A stretch of DNA of 19,144 nt, taken from the NCBI GenBank assembly GCA_002296885.1, contig DBIH01000094.1, forward strand, positions 1 to 19,144, read 5' to 3'. This document shows positions 1 through 8,281 of the stretch, in pieces; the stretch's first letter is position 1, and every line of letters begins with the position of its first letter. The notes below the pieces were generated by a model. That model saw only the letters and a list, made by a program, of their open reading frames with translations. It searched no databases and had not been told where the DNA came from. Position numbers and translations under genes: made by a program. The DNA is from Flavobacterium sp. UBA807. GTDB lineage: Bacteria; Bacteroidota; Bacteroidia; Flavobacteriales; Flavobacteriaceae.

Positions 1-2849
1 GATATTCCGTCATTACCTATATCTCCGGGTGTTTGAACATAAATGGTTGGGTCAATCGAGTACCAGTTTAATTTGGCTCTTTTATACCCATAATTAAAAC
101 CAACATCTGTGGCTCCAAAATCATCGTAATCCGTAGTACCTGATTGCCATTTAGGTGTAGAAGACAAACTCCAAGACTGAGCAGAACGCATATCAATAGT
201 AGTCTGCGAACCTTCAAAATCATCTACATAAACGGTAGATTCGCCTTCGAATGCATCGTTCTTTGAGGAGCCCGGTTTTAAAAAAGCCATCTCTCCACGT
301 AATGAGAAATTAGAAGCAACATCGGTATCAACATTTGGAAGTTTATTTACCATTCTGGTTAAGAAAGGAACTTCAGTCGAGTAATTCGCATTAAATCCAA
401 AAATAGTATTGTTTACCGACTCCTGACCATAATTTGATTTACTTGTAAGCGGTCTTTCTGTCATTTTGATAAACGTCGCGCCAAGTAATAATTTATCTGA
501 AAATTTGTGCTCGATATTGAAGCCCATAAACCTTCTGGTCTGTTGTCCAAAAGTTGAATTGTTTTCTACGGATACCTGAATTGGTGTATTTGAAGCTGCC
601 AATGAAGGATCAAGAATCTGCACTCTACCTGCCTGATAGTTTACACTGTAATCAATTCCTTCCTGAAGCACTCTTCCTCCTGCTGTCACCACAACAGAAC
701 CTCTTGGTACGTTGTAGGCTCCAATTGGAATCCCGTCCCCTCCTGTAGATTTAAATCTTCCTTTTAACTGGAACTTGTTTTTATCTGCATCTTGTAGAGC
801 CGCTGCCTGCGTATTGGCATACATACTTCTGAAAACATATTTCTGTTGGTTTGCATTATAAGGGCCATTATAATAATCTCCTGAATCTGTCGGTAATTTT
901 AATTTATCATAAAGCAACTTACCAAACGGCTCAACAGTGGTAAAAATGATTCGTCCGTTTTGTTGATCGACTGTTAATCCCGGAAGAAAATCAAAAAACC
1001 CATCACCCCCAACCTGAGGGTCATTGTTATAGTTTAATCGGTCAACATTAAAAACTTTTAATAATGGTGTTTGAGTTACCAAATCATCCTCTGATACCGG
1101 TGGGCTTGTTGGGAATGGTGTTCCAGCTACCGGATTTATGTAATTAAGTGGGGACGGATCTGTGTATAAGATGTTGAATTTGAAATCTTCTGGCTTTAAC
1201 TGATAAGCCCCCTGAATCTGATAAATGTTTTTCATCATCAGATTCCAAATTGGTTTTTGAACATTCGTCAGGTTACTTTTCAGCATTTTCAAGATCAAAC
1301 TTTGTGTCGATACTTCTGTAGTTGAAGATGTTCCTCCGTCTGTAATTACTGTAGAATCAACACCGTCTGTTCCAAATTCCCCTACCTGGTATACATCATC
1401 ACCAACTGTATATTGATAGGCAACAGCTAATACTTCATCATTAGACAAACGCTGTTGTAAGGATATATAACCCAACTGAGGGTTGAATGTGTATTCATTA
1501 GCCGATAATTTTCTGGCGTTTTCTAACTTAGAATAATCTGTTCCTTCATCAACGGCATTATTAAAACCGGCACTTGAAGTTACAATATCTCTAATATTCG
1601 AATTTAATAATCCGCCGCCGGTAACTATTAACGCCGGGTCATATTGGTTGTTTTTGTTATCTGTTGGAGTGTCTGTTGGTGTTGTCAAAAAGAATCCCGG
1701 ATTTGATACAGTAGAAACAGCAACAGTTTGACTATCAGTCAAACCTGTTAATCTTGCTTCTCCTAAATCCTGAAGCGCAATAATGTTTCTCAAGTTATTA
1801 TTCGTAGTACTAACCCGGTTTTGCCTGTTCGTAACCCAAACTTCAAGTCGGGTAATCTGAACCCTGCTTCGGATTACGGGATAGTTTTTCAAGGCTTCAT
1901 CATACTTATTCCTAAAATATTGCGATAAGAAAAAGTGTCTGTCTGAGTCGTAATCAAGCGCAAACATCTGAAAATCCTGAATGGTTCCTCCTCCTTGTGC
2001 CGTTACTGATTTTGTTTGTGATTTTTGTTCCGAGAAAACTCCGGTTACTGTTGTTTTTCCAAATTGTAATTGCGCTTTAACCCCAAACAAACTCTGCGCT
2101 CCACGAATCAGTGAGTTGGTCAATGGCATGCTCACATTTCCTACTTCCAGCTTTTGAACGATATCATCTTCGCCGGGCGCATATTCTAATTTTATAAGAT
2201 TTTGGAAAGCAAAGGTAGACTGTGTGTCATAGTTAGCGTTAACCGATAATCGGGTACCAACTTTCCCGTTCAAACTCATGCTGATTCTCTGATCAAAATC
2301 AAACGAAGTCTGCGATCGGTTTCTTGGTGAAAAAGCGGGATTATCCTGTTTGGTATAACGTCCTCCCAAATCCATTTCTACTGAACCAGTAGGTTTCACA
2401 TCGATAGTATTAGAACCAAAAATGGTCTCAAAAAAACCTGAGTTCACATAATACCTTGGTAATAAATCTTTTTTCTTAGCATCGGCACCATCTTTTTTCC
2501 CGTCAATTGCATCTGATTTCTCTTTATAATATTTACGCATCGATTCCTGAAGAACTAATTTTTCATATTCTTCCGGGGTTAAAATAATCGGATAATTGAT
2601 ATTAAAACCATCAAACGTTTTGGTGAGGATATAGCGATTCGATGCTGCATCATAGGCATATGCATTTACAATACTGTTAGGGTCTTTAATTTCAAGATGC
2701 CCTGTTGAATAGCCTGTTGGCTCTTGTTCTGTCGGCGGTGGTGTGGTCGGAGTCACCTGTGAAAATGCAGCCGCACTAAGCAACAAAAGCATCCCAAAAA
2801 GTAACTTTTTGAAAATATTAAAAGGCTTTGTAAAGTATTTTGTTTCCAA
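1..2849 (-). CDS. sprA: SprA, T9SS outer-membrane translocon / gliding motility protein (N-terminal part; 3' end outside window)
   Basis: SprA is the very large outer-membrane beta-barrel through which type IX secretion clients leave the periplasm in gliding Bacteroidota. The frame is open without a stop from 2849 to the window edge (949 codons), so about the first 40% of a usual ~2400-residue SprA is visible. The N-terminus has a basic stretch ending in KK (14-15), a hydrophobic core LLFGMLLLLSAAAF (16-29) and a likely signal peptidase site after S30. Family-typical stretches include GDGFFDFLPGLTVDQQNGR and, near residue 870, YVDDFEGSQTTIDM. The start is taken as TTG at 2849. An in-frame stop (the ruvA TAA) lies one codon upstream, and the first ATG (2792, codon 20) would remove the basic n-region of the signal peptide. 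It follows ruvA with no promoter space, so it is probably cotranscribed. Identity is from recognised sequence; the start is inferred. Confidence 0.93.
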   Translation of the reverse strand, partial: METKYFTKPFNIFKKLLFGMLLLLSAAAFSQVTPTTPPPTEQEPTGYSTGHLEIKDPNSIVNAYAYDAASNRYILTKTFDGFNINYPIILTPEEYEKLVLQESMRKYYKEKSDAIDGKKDGADAKKKDLLPRYYVNSGFFETIFGSNTIDVKPTGSVEMDLGGRYTKQDNPAFSPRNRSQTSFDFDQRISMSLNGKVGTRLSVNANYDTQSTFAFQNLIKLEYAPGEDDIVQKLEVGNVSMPLTNSLIRGAQSLFGVKAQLQFGKTTVTGVFSEQKSQTKSVTAQGGGTIQDFQMFALDYDSDRHFFLSQYFRNKYDEALKNYPVIRSRVQITRLEVWVTNRQNRVSTTNNNLRNIIALQDLGEARLTGLTDSQTVAVSTVSNPGFFLTTPTDTPTDNKNNQYDPALIVTGGGLLNSNIRDIVTSSAGFNNAVDEGTDYSKLENARKLSANEYTFNPQLGYISLQQRLSNDEVLAVAYQYTVGDDVYQVGEFGTDGVDSTVITDGGTSSTTEVSTQSLILKMLKSNLTNVQKPIWNLMMKNIYQIQGAYQLKPEDFKFNILYTDPSPLNYINPVAGTPFPTSPPVSEDDLVTQTPLLKVFNVDRLNYNNDPQVGGDGFFDFLPGLTVDQQNGRIIFTTVEPFGKLLYDKLKLPTDSGDYYNGPYNANQQKYVFRSMYANTQAAALQDADKNKFQLKGRFKSTGGDGIPIGAYNVPRGSVVVTAGGRVLQEGIDYSVNYQAGRVQILDPSLAASNTPIQVSVENNSTFGQQTRRFMGFNIEHKFSDKLLLGATFIKMTERPLTSKSNYGQESVNNTIFGFNANYSTEVPFLTRMVNKLPNVDTDVASNFSLRGEMAFLKPGSSKNDAFEGESTVYVDDFEGSQTTIDMRSAQSWSLSSTPKWQSGTTDYDDFGATDVGFNYGYKRAKLNWYSIDPTIYVQTPGDIGNDGI

Positions 2850-2852
2850 GAA

Positions 2853-3434
2853 TTATAAATTTTTTAATGCTTGTTTGATTATTGTTTCAACTCCTGCTTC
2901 CGGGTTTTCCTTGATGATTTTATCAACCACTTTTTCAGCATTTTTCCTAACGTAACCCAAAACCTCCAAAGCAGATAACGATTCTTCTCGATTAATATTG
3001 TGTTGCGGAACAGAAATTTCGTTTAAATCATAGATTTTTAACACTTTTTCCCTCAAATCTAATATAACACGTTGTGCGGTTTTTGGTCCAATGCCTTTGA
3101 GCGACTGAATCGTTCCCACATCGCCATTGCCAATAGCATGAATAATTTGTTTTGGATCAAGTGATGACAACATTGATCTTGCAATACTGGCTCCAATTCC
3201 CGAAACTGAGAGTAATAATTTAAACAATTCCCTTTCTGATTTTTCTACAAAACCAAACAACGAATGGGCATCTTCCTTGATTTGAAGATGGGTAAATAAC
3301 TTTATAAAATCGGCATTGGGAAGCAGTGAAAAAGTATGCAGCGAAATATTAATATGATAACCAACTCCATTGCAGTCTATTACGACTTCGGTAGGTGATT
3401 TTTCAACTAATTTTCCCTGAATATGTGCAATCAT
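2853..3434 (-). CDS. ruvA: Holliday junction branch migration complex subunit RuvA
   Basis: RuvA binds four-way DNA junctions as a tetramer and loads the RuvB motor for branch migration in recombination and repair. At 193 residues it is of usual family length. The N-terminal OB-fold domain (about 1-62) ends in the conserved EDAHSLFGF (54-62). Two helix-hairpin-helix motifs follow, VSGIGASIAR (77-86) and LKGIGPKTAQR (112-122). After a short variable linker comes the C-terminal RuvB-contacting domain (about 150-193, with LEVLGYVRKNAEKVV). The ATG start is 19 bases after a TATATTTG box. The partner ruvB is not adjacent but about 5 kb upstream in the direction of transcription. The stop codon is one codon from the sprA start and in the same frame, so ruvA and sprA are likely translated from one transcript. 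Confidence 0.97.
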   Translation of the reverse strand: MIAHIQGKLVEKSPTEVVIDCNGVGYHINISLHTFSLLPNADFIKLFTHLQIKEDAHSLFGFVEKSERELFKLLLSVSGIGASIARSMLSSLDPKQIIHAIGNGDVGTIQSLKGIGPKTAQRVILDLREKVLKIYDLNEISVPQHNINREESLSALEVLGYVRKNAEKVVDKIIKENPEAGVETIIKQALKNL

Positions 3435-3453
3435 TTTTACTAAAATCTAATTC

Positions 3454-3461
3454 CAAATATA
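3454..3461 (-). promoter_or_regulatory. Candidate -7 box for ruvA(-sprA)
   Basis: On the minus strand the sequence is TATATTTG, a full match to the Bacteroidota -7 consensus TAnnTTTG, with 19 bases between it and the ruvA ATG. I see no TTG-type -33 element at normal spacing, so the call rests on the -7 box and its position alone. Confidence 0.55.
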
Positions 3462-3466
3462 GCAAA

Positions 3467-3485
3467 ATTCTTCAATTGGAAGAAT
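3467..3485. repeat. Inverted repeat between maeB and ruvA
   Basis: Perfect 7-base arms ATTCTTC / GAAGAAT flank a 5-base loop. It lies 32 bases after the maeB stop and 5 bases upstream of the ruvA -7 box, where a -33 element or an activator site would fall. It could be a weak AT-rich terminator for maeB (TTTG follows the right arm on the minus strand) or a dimeric protein's binding site. The sequence alone does not decide, and such short AT-rich palindromes can arise by chance. Confidence 0.35.
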
Positions 3486-3517
3486 ATGAGCAGAATATCT
3501 GTACAATTATACAAAAA

Positions 3518-5815
3518 CTATTTGGCAGAAGACGTTTTTTTCCTTTTCTCTTTTTCCTGAGCATCAACAACAGCAACGGCTACCATGTTTACCATTTCCT
3601 CAACACTAGCTCCAAGCTGGAAAATATGAACTGCTTTTTCCATACCAAGCATTATTGGTCCGACAGAATCAACTTTATACAGTTCTTTCAGAAGTTTATA
3701 GGTGATATTTGCAGATTCCAGATTTGGAAAAATTAATGTGTTTACTTTTTTTCCTGCTAACTTTGAGAAAGGGAATTTGGCTTTCAACATATCAGCATTC
3801 AAAGCAAAATCGGCTTGTATTTCACCATCTACAATCAAGTCAGGATAATAAGCATGCAGATAAGCCACCGCATTTCTAACTTTGGTTGCATTTTCATGGG
3901 AAGATGAACCAAAGTTAGAAAATGAAACCATAGCAATTACGGGTTCTATTCCAAACATTCGGGCAGTTTTTGCCGTCATCAAAGCTATTTTTGCCAATTC
4001 GTCTGAACTTGGATTCGGATTGATTGCTGTATCTGATAAAAACATTGGACCACGATTGGTCATCATCATGTTAGCAGTTGCAATCAGAGTAATTCCCGGA
4101 GCTTTTCCAATTAATTGCATCAATGGTTTTACCGTTGACGGATAACTTCTTGAGTAACCCGAAACCATAGCGTCAGCATCACCTTCATTCACCATCATTG
4201 CTGCAAAATAATTGCGCTCGCGCATCCATTTCTGGGCATCAAGTTGTGAAATTCCTCTTCGTTGTCTCGATTTCCAATAGATTTCGCCATATTTCAATCG
4301 GCGTTTGTCTTCTTCTTTTGTTTTTGGATCAAAGATTGGCACTTCAGCGTCAAAACCAAGTTCTTCTTTTAATTCCAGAATCACTTCCTTATTTCCTAAT
4401 AATATCGGAAGTGCGATTCCTTCTTCGTAAGCAATCTGAGCTGCTTTCAATACATCAAGATGATCCGCTTCCGCAAAAACCACACGCTTCGGATCAGTCT
4501 TTGCACGGTTAGTTAACAAACGAACCATTTTATTATCAGAACCTAAACGTTCTAATAATTCTTCTTCGTATTTTTCCCAATCGGTGATTGGATGTGAAGC
4601 AACTCCTGACTCCATAGCAGCTTTTGCTACAGCCGGTGGCACTTTAGCAATCAACCTTGGATCAAAAGGTTTTGGGATGATATAGTCTTTCCCAAAGTTC
4701 AGTTTGGTTTCTCCATACGCAATATTCACTTGTTCAGGCACTGATTCTTTGGCCAATTCTGCTAAAGCAACAACCGCAGCTTTTTTCATTTCCTCATTAA
4801 TTTTGGTAGCTCTTACATCAAGTGCACCGCGGAAAATATAAGGAAAACCAAGTACGTTATTTACCTGATTAGGATGGTCGGAACGACCAGTAGCCATAAT
4901 GATATCTTTTCTGGTTTTAATGGCCAAATCGTAATTAATCTCCGGATTCGGATTTGCCATCGCGAAAACGATAGGTTTTTTTGCCATACCCAAAAGCATT
5001 TCAGGAGTTACAATGTCTCCTGTTGACAATCCGACAAATACATCGACTCCTTCCATTGCTTGCTGTAGTGTTGGTGACACTGCTTTGTCAGTAGCATATT
5101 TTTTCTGTTCTTCAGAAATTTTCGGGTCATCTTTACGAAGCGCTCCTTTGCTGTTGAACATTAAAATGTTTTCTGCTTTTACACCAAAAGAAACATAAAG
5201 ATTCGCACATGCAATTGCCGCAGAACCTGCACCGGAAATAACCATTTTCACAGCGCCCATTTTCTTTCCAGCTAATTCAACCGCATTTAATAATGCAGCT
5301 GCAGAAATAATCGCCGTTCCATGCTGGTCATCATGCATTACCGGAATATTCAGTTCTTCAACCAAACGCCTTTCGATTTCAAAAGATTCAGGTGCTTTAA
5401 TATCTTCAAGGTTGATTCCGCCAAAAGTCGGAGCTATATTTTTTACCGTTTCTATAAAAGTATCAACATCTTTCGCATCAACTTCAATATCAAAGACATC
5501 AATATCGGCAAAGATTTTAAAGAGCAATGCCTTCCCTTCCATTACTGGTTTTGATGCTTCAGGTCCGATGTCACCTAAACCTAAAACCGCCGTTCCGTTA
5601 CTGATTACAGCAACAAGATTTCCTTTGGAAGTATATTTATAAACGTTGTTTACATCTTTGGCTATTTCAAGACATGGTTCGGCAACACCCGGAGAATATG
5701 CCAATGACAAATCTCTTTGCGTAGCGTATTTTTTGGTTGGCACCACGGCAATTTTTCCCGGTGTTGGTTTAGCGTGGTATAAAAGTGCCTGTCTTCGTTT
5801 ACTGTCTTTATGCAT
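3518..5815 (-). CDS. maeB: NADP-dependent malic enzyme, MaeB type with C-terminal phosphotransacetylase-like domain
   Basis: It oxidatively decarboxylates malate to pyruvate with reduction of NADP+, linking the TCA cycle to pyruvate and NADPH supply in the cytoplasm. At 765 residues it matches the hybrid MaeB class. The malic enzyme half (about 1-420) shows the catalytic Tyr40 in AYSPGVAEPC, Lys95 in MEGKALLFK, metal-binding E137-D138 in LEDIKAP and the HDDQHGTA motif (161-168). It also has the nucleotide-binding GAGSAA (195-200) and NPNPEI (289-294). The C-terminal ~335 residues resemble phosphotransacetylase. In known MaeB proteins this part is regulatory (acetyl-CoA sensing) rather than an active transferase; applying that here is inference. 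The ATG lies 20 bases after a TACCTTTG box. An apparently separate promoter drives ruvA downstream, although readthrough is possible. Confidence 0.96.
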   Translation of the reverse strand: MHKDSKRRQALLYHAKPTPGKIAVVPTKKYATQRDLSLAYSPGVAEPCLEIAKDVNNVYKYTSKGNLVAVISNGTAVLGLGDIGPEASKPVMEGKALLFKIFADIDVFDIEVDAKDVDTFIETVKNIAPTFGGINLEDIKAPESFEIERRLVEELNIPVMHDDQHGTAIISAAALLNAVELAGKKMGAVKMVISGAGSAAIACANLYVSFGVKAENILMFNSKGALRKDDPKISEEQKKYATDKAVSPTLQQAMEGVDVFVGLSTGDIVTPEMLLGMAKKPIVFAMANPNPEINYDLAIKTRKDIIMATGRSDHPNQVNNVLGFPYIFRGALDVRATKINEEMKKAAVVALAELAKESVPEQVNIAYGETKLNFGKDYIIPKPFDPRLIAKVPPAVAKAAMESGVASHPITDWEKYEEELLERLGSDNKMVRLLTNRAKTDPKRVVFAEADHLDVLKAAQIAYEEGIALPILLGNKEVILELKEELGFDAEVPIFDPKTKEEDKRRLKYGEIYWKSRQRRGISQLDAQKWMRERNYFAAMMVNEGDADAMVSGYSRSYPSTVKPLMQLIGKAPGITLIATANMMMTNRGPMFLSDTAINPNPSSDELAKIALMTAKTARMFGIEPVIAMVSFSNFGSSSHENATKVRNAVAYLHAYYPDLIVDGEIQADFALNADMLKAKFPFSKLAGKKVNTLIFPNLESANITYKLLKELYKVDSVGPIMLGMEKAVHIFQLGASVEEMVNMVAVAVVDAQEKEKRKKTSSAK

Positions 5816-5835
5816 GGTCTTTATTTTGATAACTA

Positions 5836-5843
5836 CAAAGGTA
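5836..5843 (-). promoter_or_regulatory. Candidate -7 box for maeB
   Basis: Minus-strand TACCTTTG matches TAnnTTTG and leaves 20 bases to the maeB ATG, nearly the same geometry as at ruvA. A TTTCG lies roughly where a -33 element would be, but it is not a clean TTG. Position and consensus support the call; no transcript data are available. Confidence 0.55.
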
Positions 5844-5894
5844 GAAGACTCGGCGTAATACCGAAATTTTTAGGGCTTTCTTTTGCAAAGAAAT

Positions 5895-6815
5895 TTATCT
5901 TAGGAATTTGATGTTCCGTTGCAATCCTTCAAGCTTTGTTCTTTTGACTGCCGAGTTTTTGAAAACCTTTTTAAAAGTATCTTCAGTGATTTCATCCCAG
6001 TCTTTTTTGGTAAAAGAAAGTAGTTCCGGGTTTGGATTGAAAAGTGGTTCGTTATGCGGTTTTGAAAAGCGATTCCACGGACAAACATCCTGACAGACAT
6101 CGCAGCCGAATATCCAGTCATCCATTTTGCCTTTCATTTCGGTCGGAATGTTTTCTTTGAGTTCAATGGTAAAATACGAAATGCATTTGCTTCCGTCAAC
6201 AACATAAGGTGCAACAATTGCTTCCGTCGGGCATGCATCAATGCAGGCAGTACAAGTCCCGCAATGGTCGGTTGTTGCATGGTCATATTCCAAATCTAAA
6301 TCGATAACCAATTCGGCAATGAAATAAAAAGAACCAACTTGCTGTGTAAGCAGATTGCTGTTCTTGCCAATCCAACCCAAACCGCTTTTGGCTGCCCAAG
6401 CTTTGTCTAAAACCGGTGCCGAATCGACAAAGGCGCGTCCTGAAACTTCTCCAATTTCTGTTTGAATCGTATGTAAAAGTTCTTTTAATTTTTCCTTGAT
6501 GACGAAATGGTAATCCTGACCGTAGGCATATTTGGAAATCTTATAACTCTCCGGATTTTGTGATTCAGATGGATAATAATTCAGCAACAGCGAAATCACA
6601 CTTTTGGCATCATCAACCAGCAACGTCGGATTCAGGCGTTTGTCGAAATGATTTTCCATGTATTTCATTTCGCCATGATGATTTTTATTTAGCCAATTTT
6701 CGAGCCTTGGTGCTTCATCTTCTAAAAATTCGGCTTTCGAAATTCCGCACGACAAAAAACCGAGGCGTTTTGCTTCGGCTTTTATCAGTTGGGAATATTC
6801 ATTTTTTTTATTCAT
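5895..6815 (-). CDS. queG: Epoxyqueuosine reductase QueG
   Basis: QueG carries out the last step of queuosine synthesis, reducing epoxyqueuosine to queuosine in the wobble position of GUN-anticodon tRNAs, using cobalamin and two [4Fe-4S] clusters in the cytoplasm. The protein is 306 residues, close to family length. The [10 protein letters not shown] segment (131-140) holds the likely general acid, Asp131. It is followed by the family signature [12 protein letters not shown] (145-156). The ferredoxin-like section has [15 protein letters not shown] (C185, C188, C191, C195), the conserved KCISYFTIE (C211) and [12 protein letters not shown] (C238, C241, C245), enough cysteines for two clusters. 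Its ATG overlaps the TGA of the P450 gene (ATGA, 6812-6815), so translation is probably coupled. I see no separate promoter. Confidence 0.95.
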   Translation of the reverse strand: MNKKNEYSQLIKAEAKRLGFLSCGISKAEFLEDEAPRLENWLNKNHHGEMKYMENHFDKRLNPTLLVDDAKSVISLLLNYYPSESQNPESYKISKYAYGQDYHFVIKEKLKELLHTIQTEIGEVSGRAFVDSAPVLDKAWAAKSGLGWIGKNSNLLTQQVGSFYFIAELVIDLDLEYDHATTDHCGTCTACIDACPTEAIVAPYVVDGSKCISYFTIELKENIPTEMKGKMDDWIFGCDVCQDVCPWNRFSKPHNEPLFNPNPELLSFTKKDWDEITEDTFKKVFKNSAVKRTKLEGLQRNIKFLR

Positions 6816-8158
6816 CTTTTTGAAAACTTTACGGAAGCACCTACAGGTTTTAAGGTAACCAGAGGATTTACCTGAATGTCTTTTGCAGAAGAAGTTACTT
6901 TAAATTTTTTGATGATATAAGAAAGCGTCAGGCTCATTTCATACATAGCAAAGCCAAGTCCGATACACATTCGAGGTCCGGCTCCAAAAGGGTAGAAATA
7001 TTTATAGGATTCCTTTTTCTGTTCACCAAGAAATCGTTCTGGTTTGAAATCTTCAGGGTTATTCCAGTATTTCGGGTTGCGATGCAATTCATAAAATGAA
7101 ACGCCAATGAGTGTTTTGTCTTTGACATGATAACCTAAAAGCGTATCGTCTTCAATATTTTCCCGATCCGTGATCCAAGCCGGCGGATATAAGCGCATCG
7201 ATTCGTTTATGACAGCGTTGGTATAATTCATCTTCTGAAGTTGCTCGACTACATCATTGGTTTGTGATTCGATTTCAATTAATTCATCGAAAATTTTCTG
7301 CTGTATTTCGGGATGGTTCCCCAATAGATGCAACGTAAAAGTCATCGCGTTTGCCGACGTTTCATGTCCGGCAATAAACAGGATTTTGATTTCATCGATT
7401 AGTTGTTGTGTTGACATCGCTTTTCCTGTGTCTTCGTAACGTGTTTCCAAAAGCATATCCAGCAAATCATTTTGTTTTTCATTAGACTTGATTCGCTCTT
7501 CAACTATTTCCTTGATTATAGCATCGCTTTCTAATGCTAATTCCTTATGTCTTTGTATCTGTCCGCTGATTTTGAACCAGAACGCTTTGTAAGGAACTCT
7601 GATTTCCTTGATTAAAAATTCCTGAACCTGAATGATAATTTCTTTCAGCCGGTTCATTTTTTCTTCCTTGGCTGAAATATGAAACAACGATTTGGCTACC
7701 ACATTAAACGCGAGGTTATTCATGATTGGAAAAAGCGGGACTGATTTTTCTTCAGGCAAATCTTTTAGTTCAGAAATAATCGTTTGTTGCATATTCTGAA
7801 CCAATTGATTCATTTTCTGTTTGTGAAAAGCAGGCTGAATCAGTCGCCGTTGCTTGAGCCAAAAATCGCCATTGGCGGTCAACAACCCTTTGCCGAGATA
7901 TTTGGAAATGAATTTGGTTTGGAGTTCCGATTTCTGAAAGTTCTTTTGATTTTTTTGCAGAATATATTCTGCCACTTCATTGTCGCGGGAAAGAATTACA
8001 TGTTTTGATTTGCCAATTTTCAAAGAAAAAGTATCCCCAAACTGGTCAAAATATTTTCGGTGAAACGGAATCGGATTTTTACGAATACTTTCTGCATTGA
8101 ATAGAAATCGAATTATCGAAAGCTGGGTTGGATAATTGTATTTCTTTGGGGTTGACAT
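6812..8158 (-). CDS. Cytochrome P450
   Basis: A soluble heme-thiolate monooxygenase of 448 residues; the substrate cannot be read from the sequence. All hallmark motifs are intact. Helix C has W100 and R104 (WLKQRR). The I-helix oxygen-activation motif is AGHETS (263-268), ExxR is E319-R322 (NESMRLYP), PERF is 373-376, and the heme loop [10 protein letters not shown] (391-400) has the axial ligand Cys398. There is no N-terminal membrane anchor or signal peptide and no fused reductase. No ferredoxin or ferredoxin reductase gene is in the window, so electrons must come from elsewhere. It resembles the fatty-acid/alkane-hydroxylase-like side of bacterial P450s more than biosynthetic-cluster enzymes, but this is a loose impression. 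It sits between ruvB and queG, with a 4-base overlap onto queG, and no TAnnTTTG box is seen in front of it. Confidence 0.95.
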   Translation of the reverse strand: MSTPKKYNYPTQLSIIRFLFNAESIRKNPIPFHRKYFDQFGDTFSLKIGKSKHVILSRDNEVAEYILQKNQKNFQKSELQTKFISKYLGKGLLTANGDFWLKQRRLIQPAFHKQKMNQLVQNMQQTIISELKDLPEEKSVPLFPIMNNLAFNVVAKSLFHISAKEEKMNRLKEIIIQVQEFLIKEIRVPYKAFWFKISGQIQRHKELALESDAIIKEIVEERIKSNEKQNDLLDMLLETRYEDTGKAMSTQQLIDEIKILFIAGHETSANAMTFTLHLLGNHPEIQQKIFDELIEIESQTNDVVEQLQKMNYTNAVINESMRLYPPAWITDRENIEDDTLLGYHVKDKTLIGVSFYELHRNPKYWNNPEDFKPERFLGEQKKESYKYFYPFGAGPRMCIGLGFAMYEMSLTLSYIIKKFKVTSSAKDIQVNPLVTLKPVGASVKFSKR

Positions 8159-8177
8159 GGTTTATTTAGTTGGTTTT

Positions 8178-8281
8178 GCGTTAGGGATTGTCGTGGAAAT
8201 CCTTTTGCAGGATTGCCGTGAGCGGAGCGAAGGGAATCTTGCAAAAGATTGAAACAAAAGCCCGACCCTTGTGGTAACGCC
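8178..8281. repeat. Palindromic intergenic element between ruvB and the P450 gene
   Basis: A non-coding element of about 104 bases fills nearly the whole ruvB-P450 gap. Its ends are inverted (GCGTTA at 8178-8183, TAACGC at 8275-8280), and the right end abuts the ruvB stop codon. Inside are long imperfect arms: AATCCTTTTGCAGGATT (8198-8214) and AATCTTGCAAAAGATT (8235-8250), pairing over about 16 bp with one bulge and one G-U. The loop contains GAGCGGAGCGAAG with a GAGCG direct repeat. Its composition is more GC-rich than the surroundings. From memory, similar GCGTTAGGGATTG...CCCGACCC...AACGCCC elements recur between genes in Flavobacterium genomes; only one copy is visible here. It is not a classic intrinsic terminator, as no T-run follows on the minus strand. 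Confidence 0.65.

Noticed and set aside
1..2849. Possible frameshift or decay in sprA
   Set aside because: I read the frame through from the signal peptide to the window edge; it stays open with family-like sequence throughout and 949 whole codons.
3395..3736. Plus-strand open frame of 113 codons across the ruvA-maeB gap
   Set aside because: It lies antisense to the ends of two well-supported genes, has no recognisable domain, and its composition reflects the opposite strand.
5877..5893. Hairpin TTTCTTT-TGC-AAAGAAA just after the queG stop
   Set aside because: Seven AT-rich pairs with a 3-base loop and no following T-run on the minus strand. Too weak to call a terminator.
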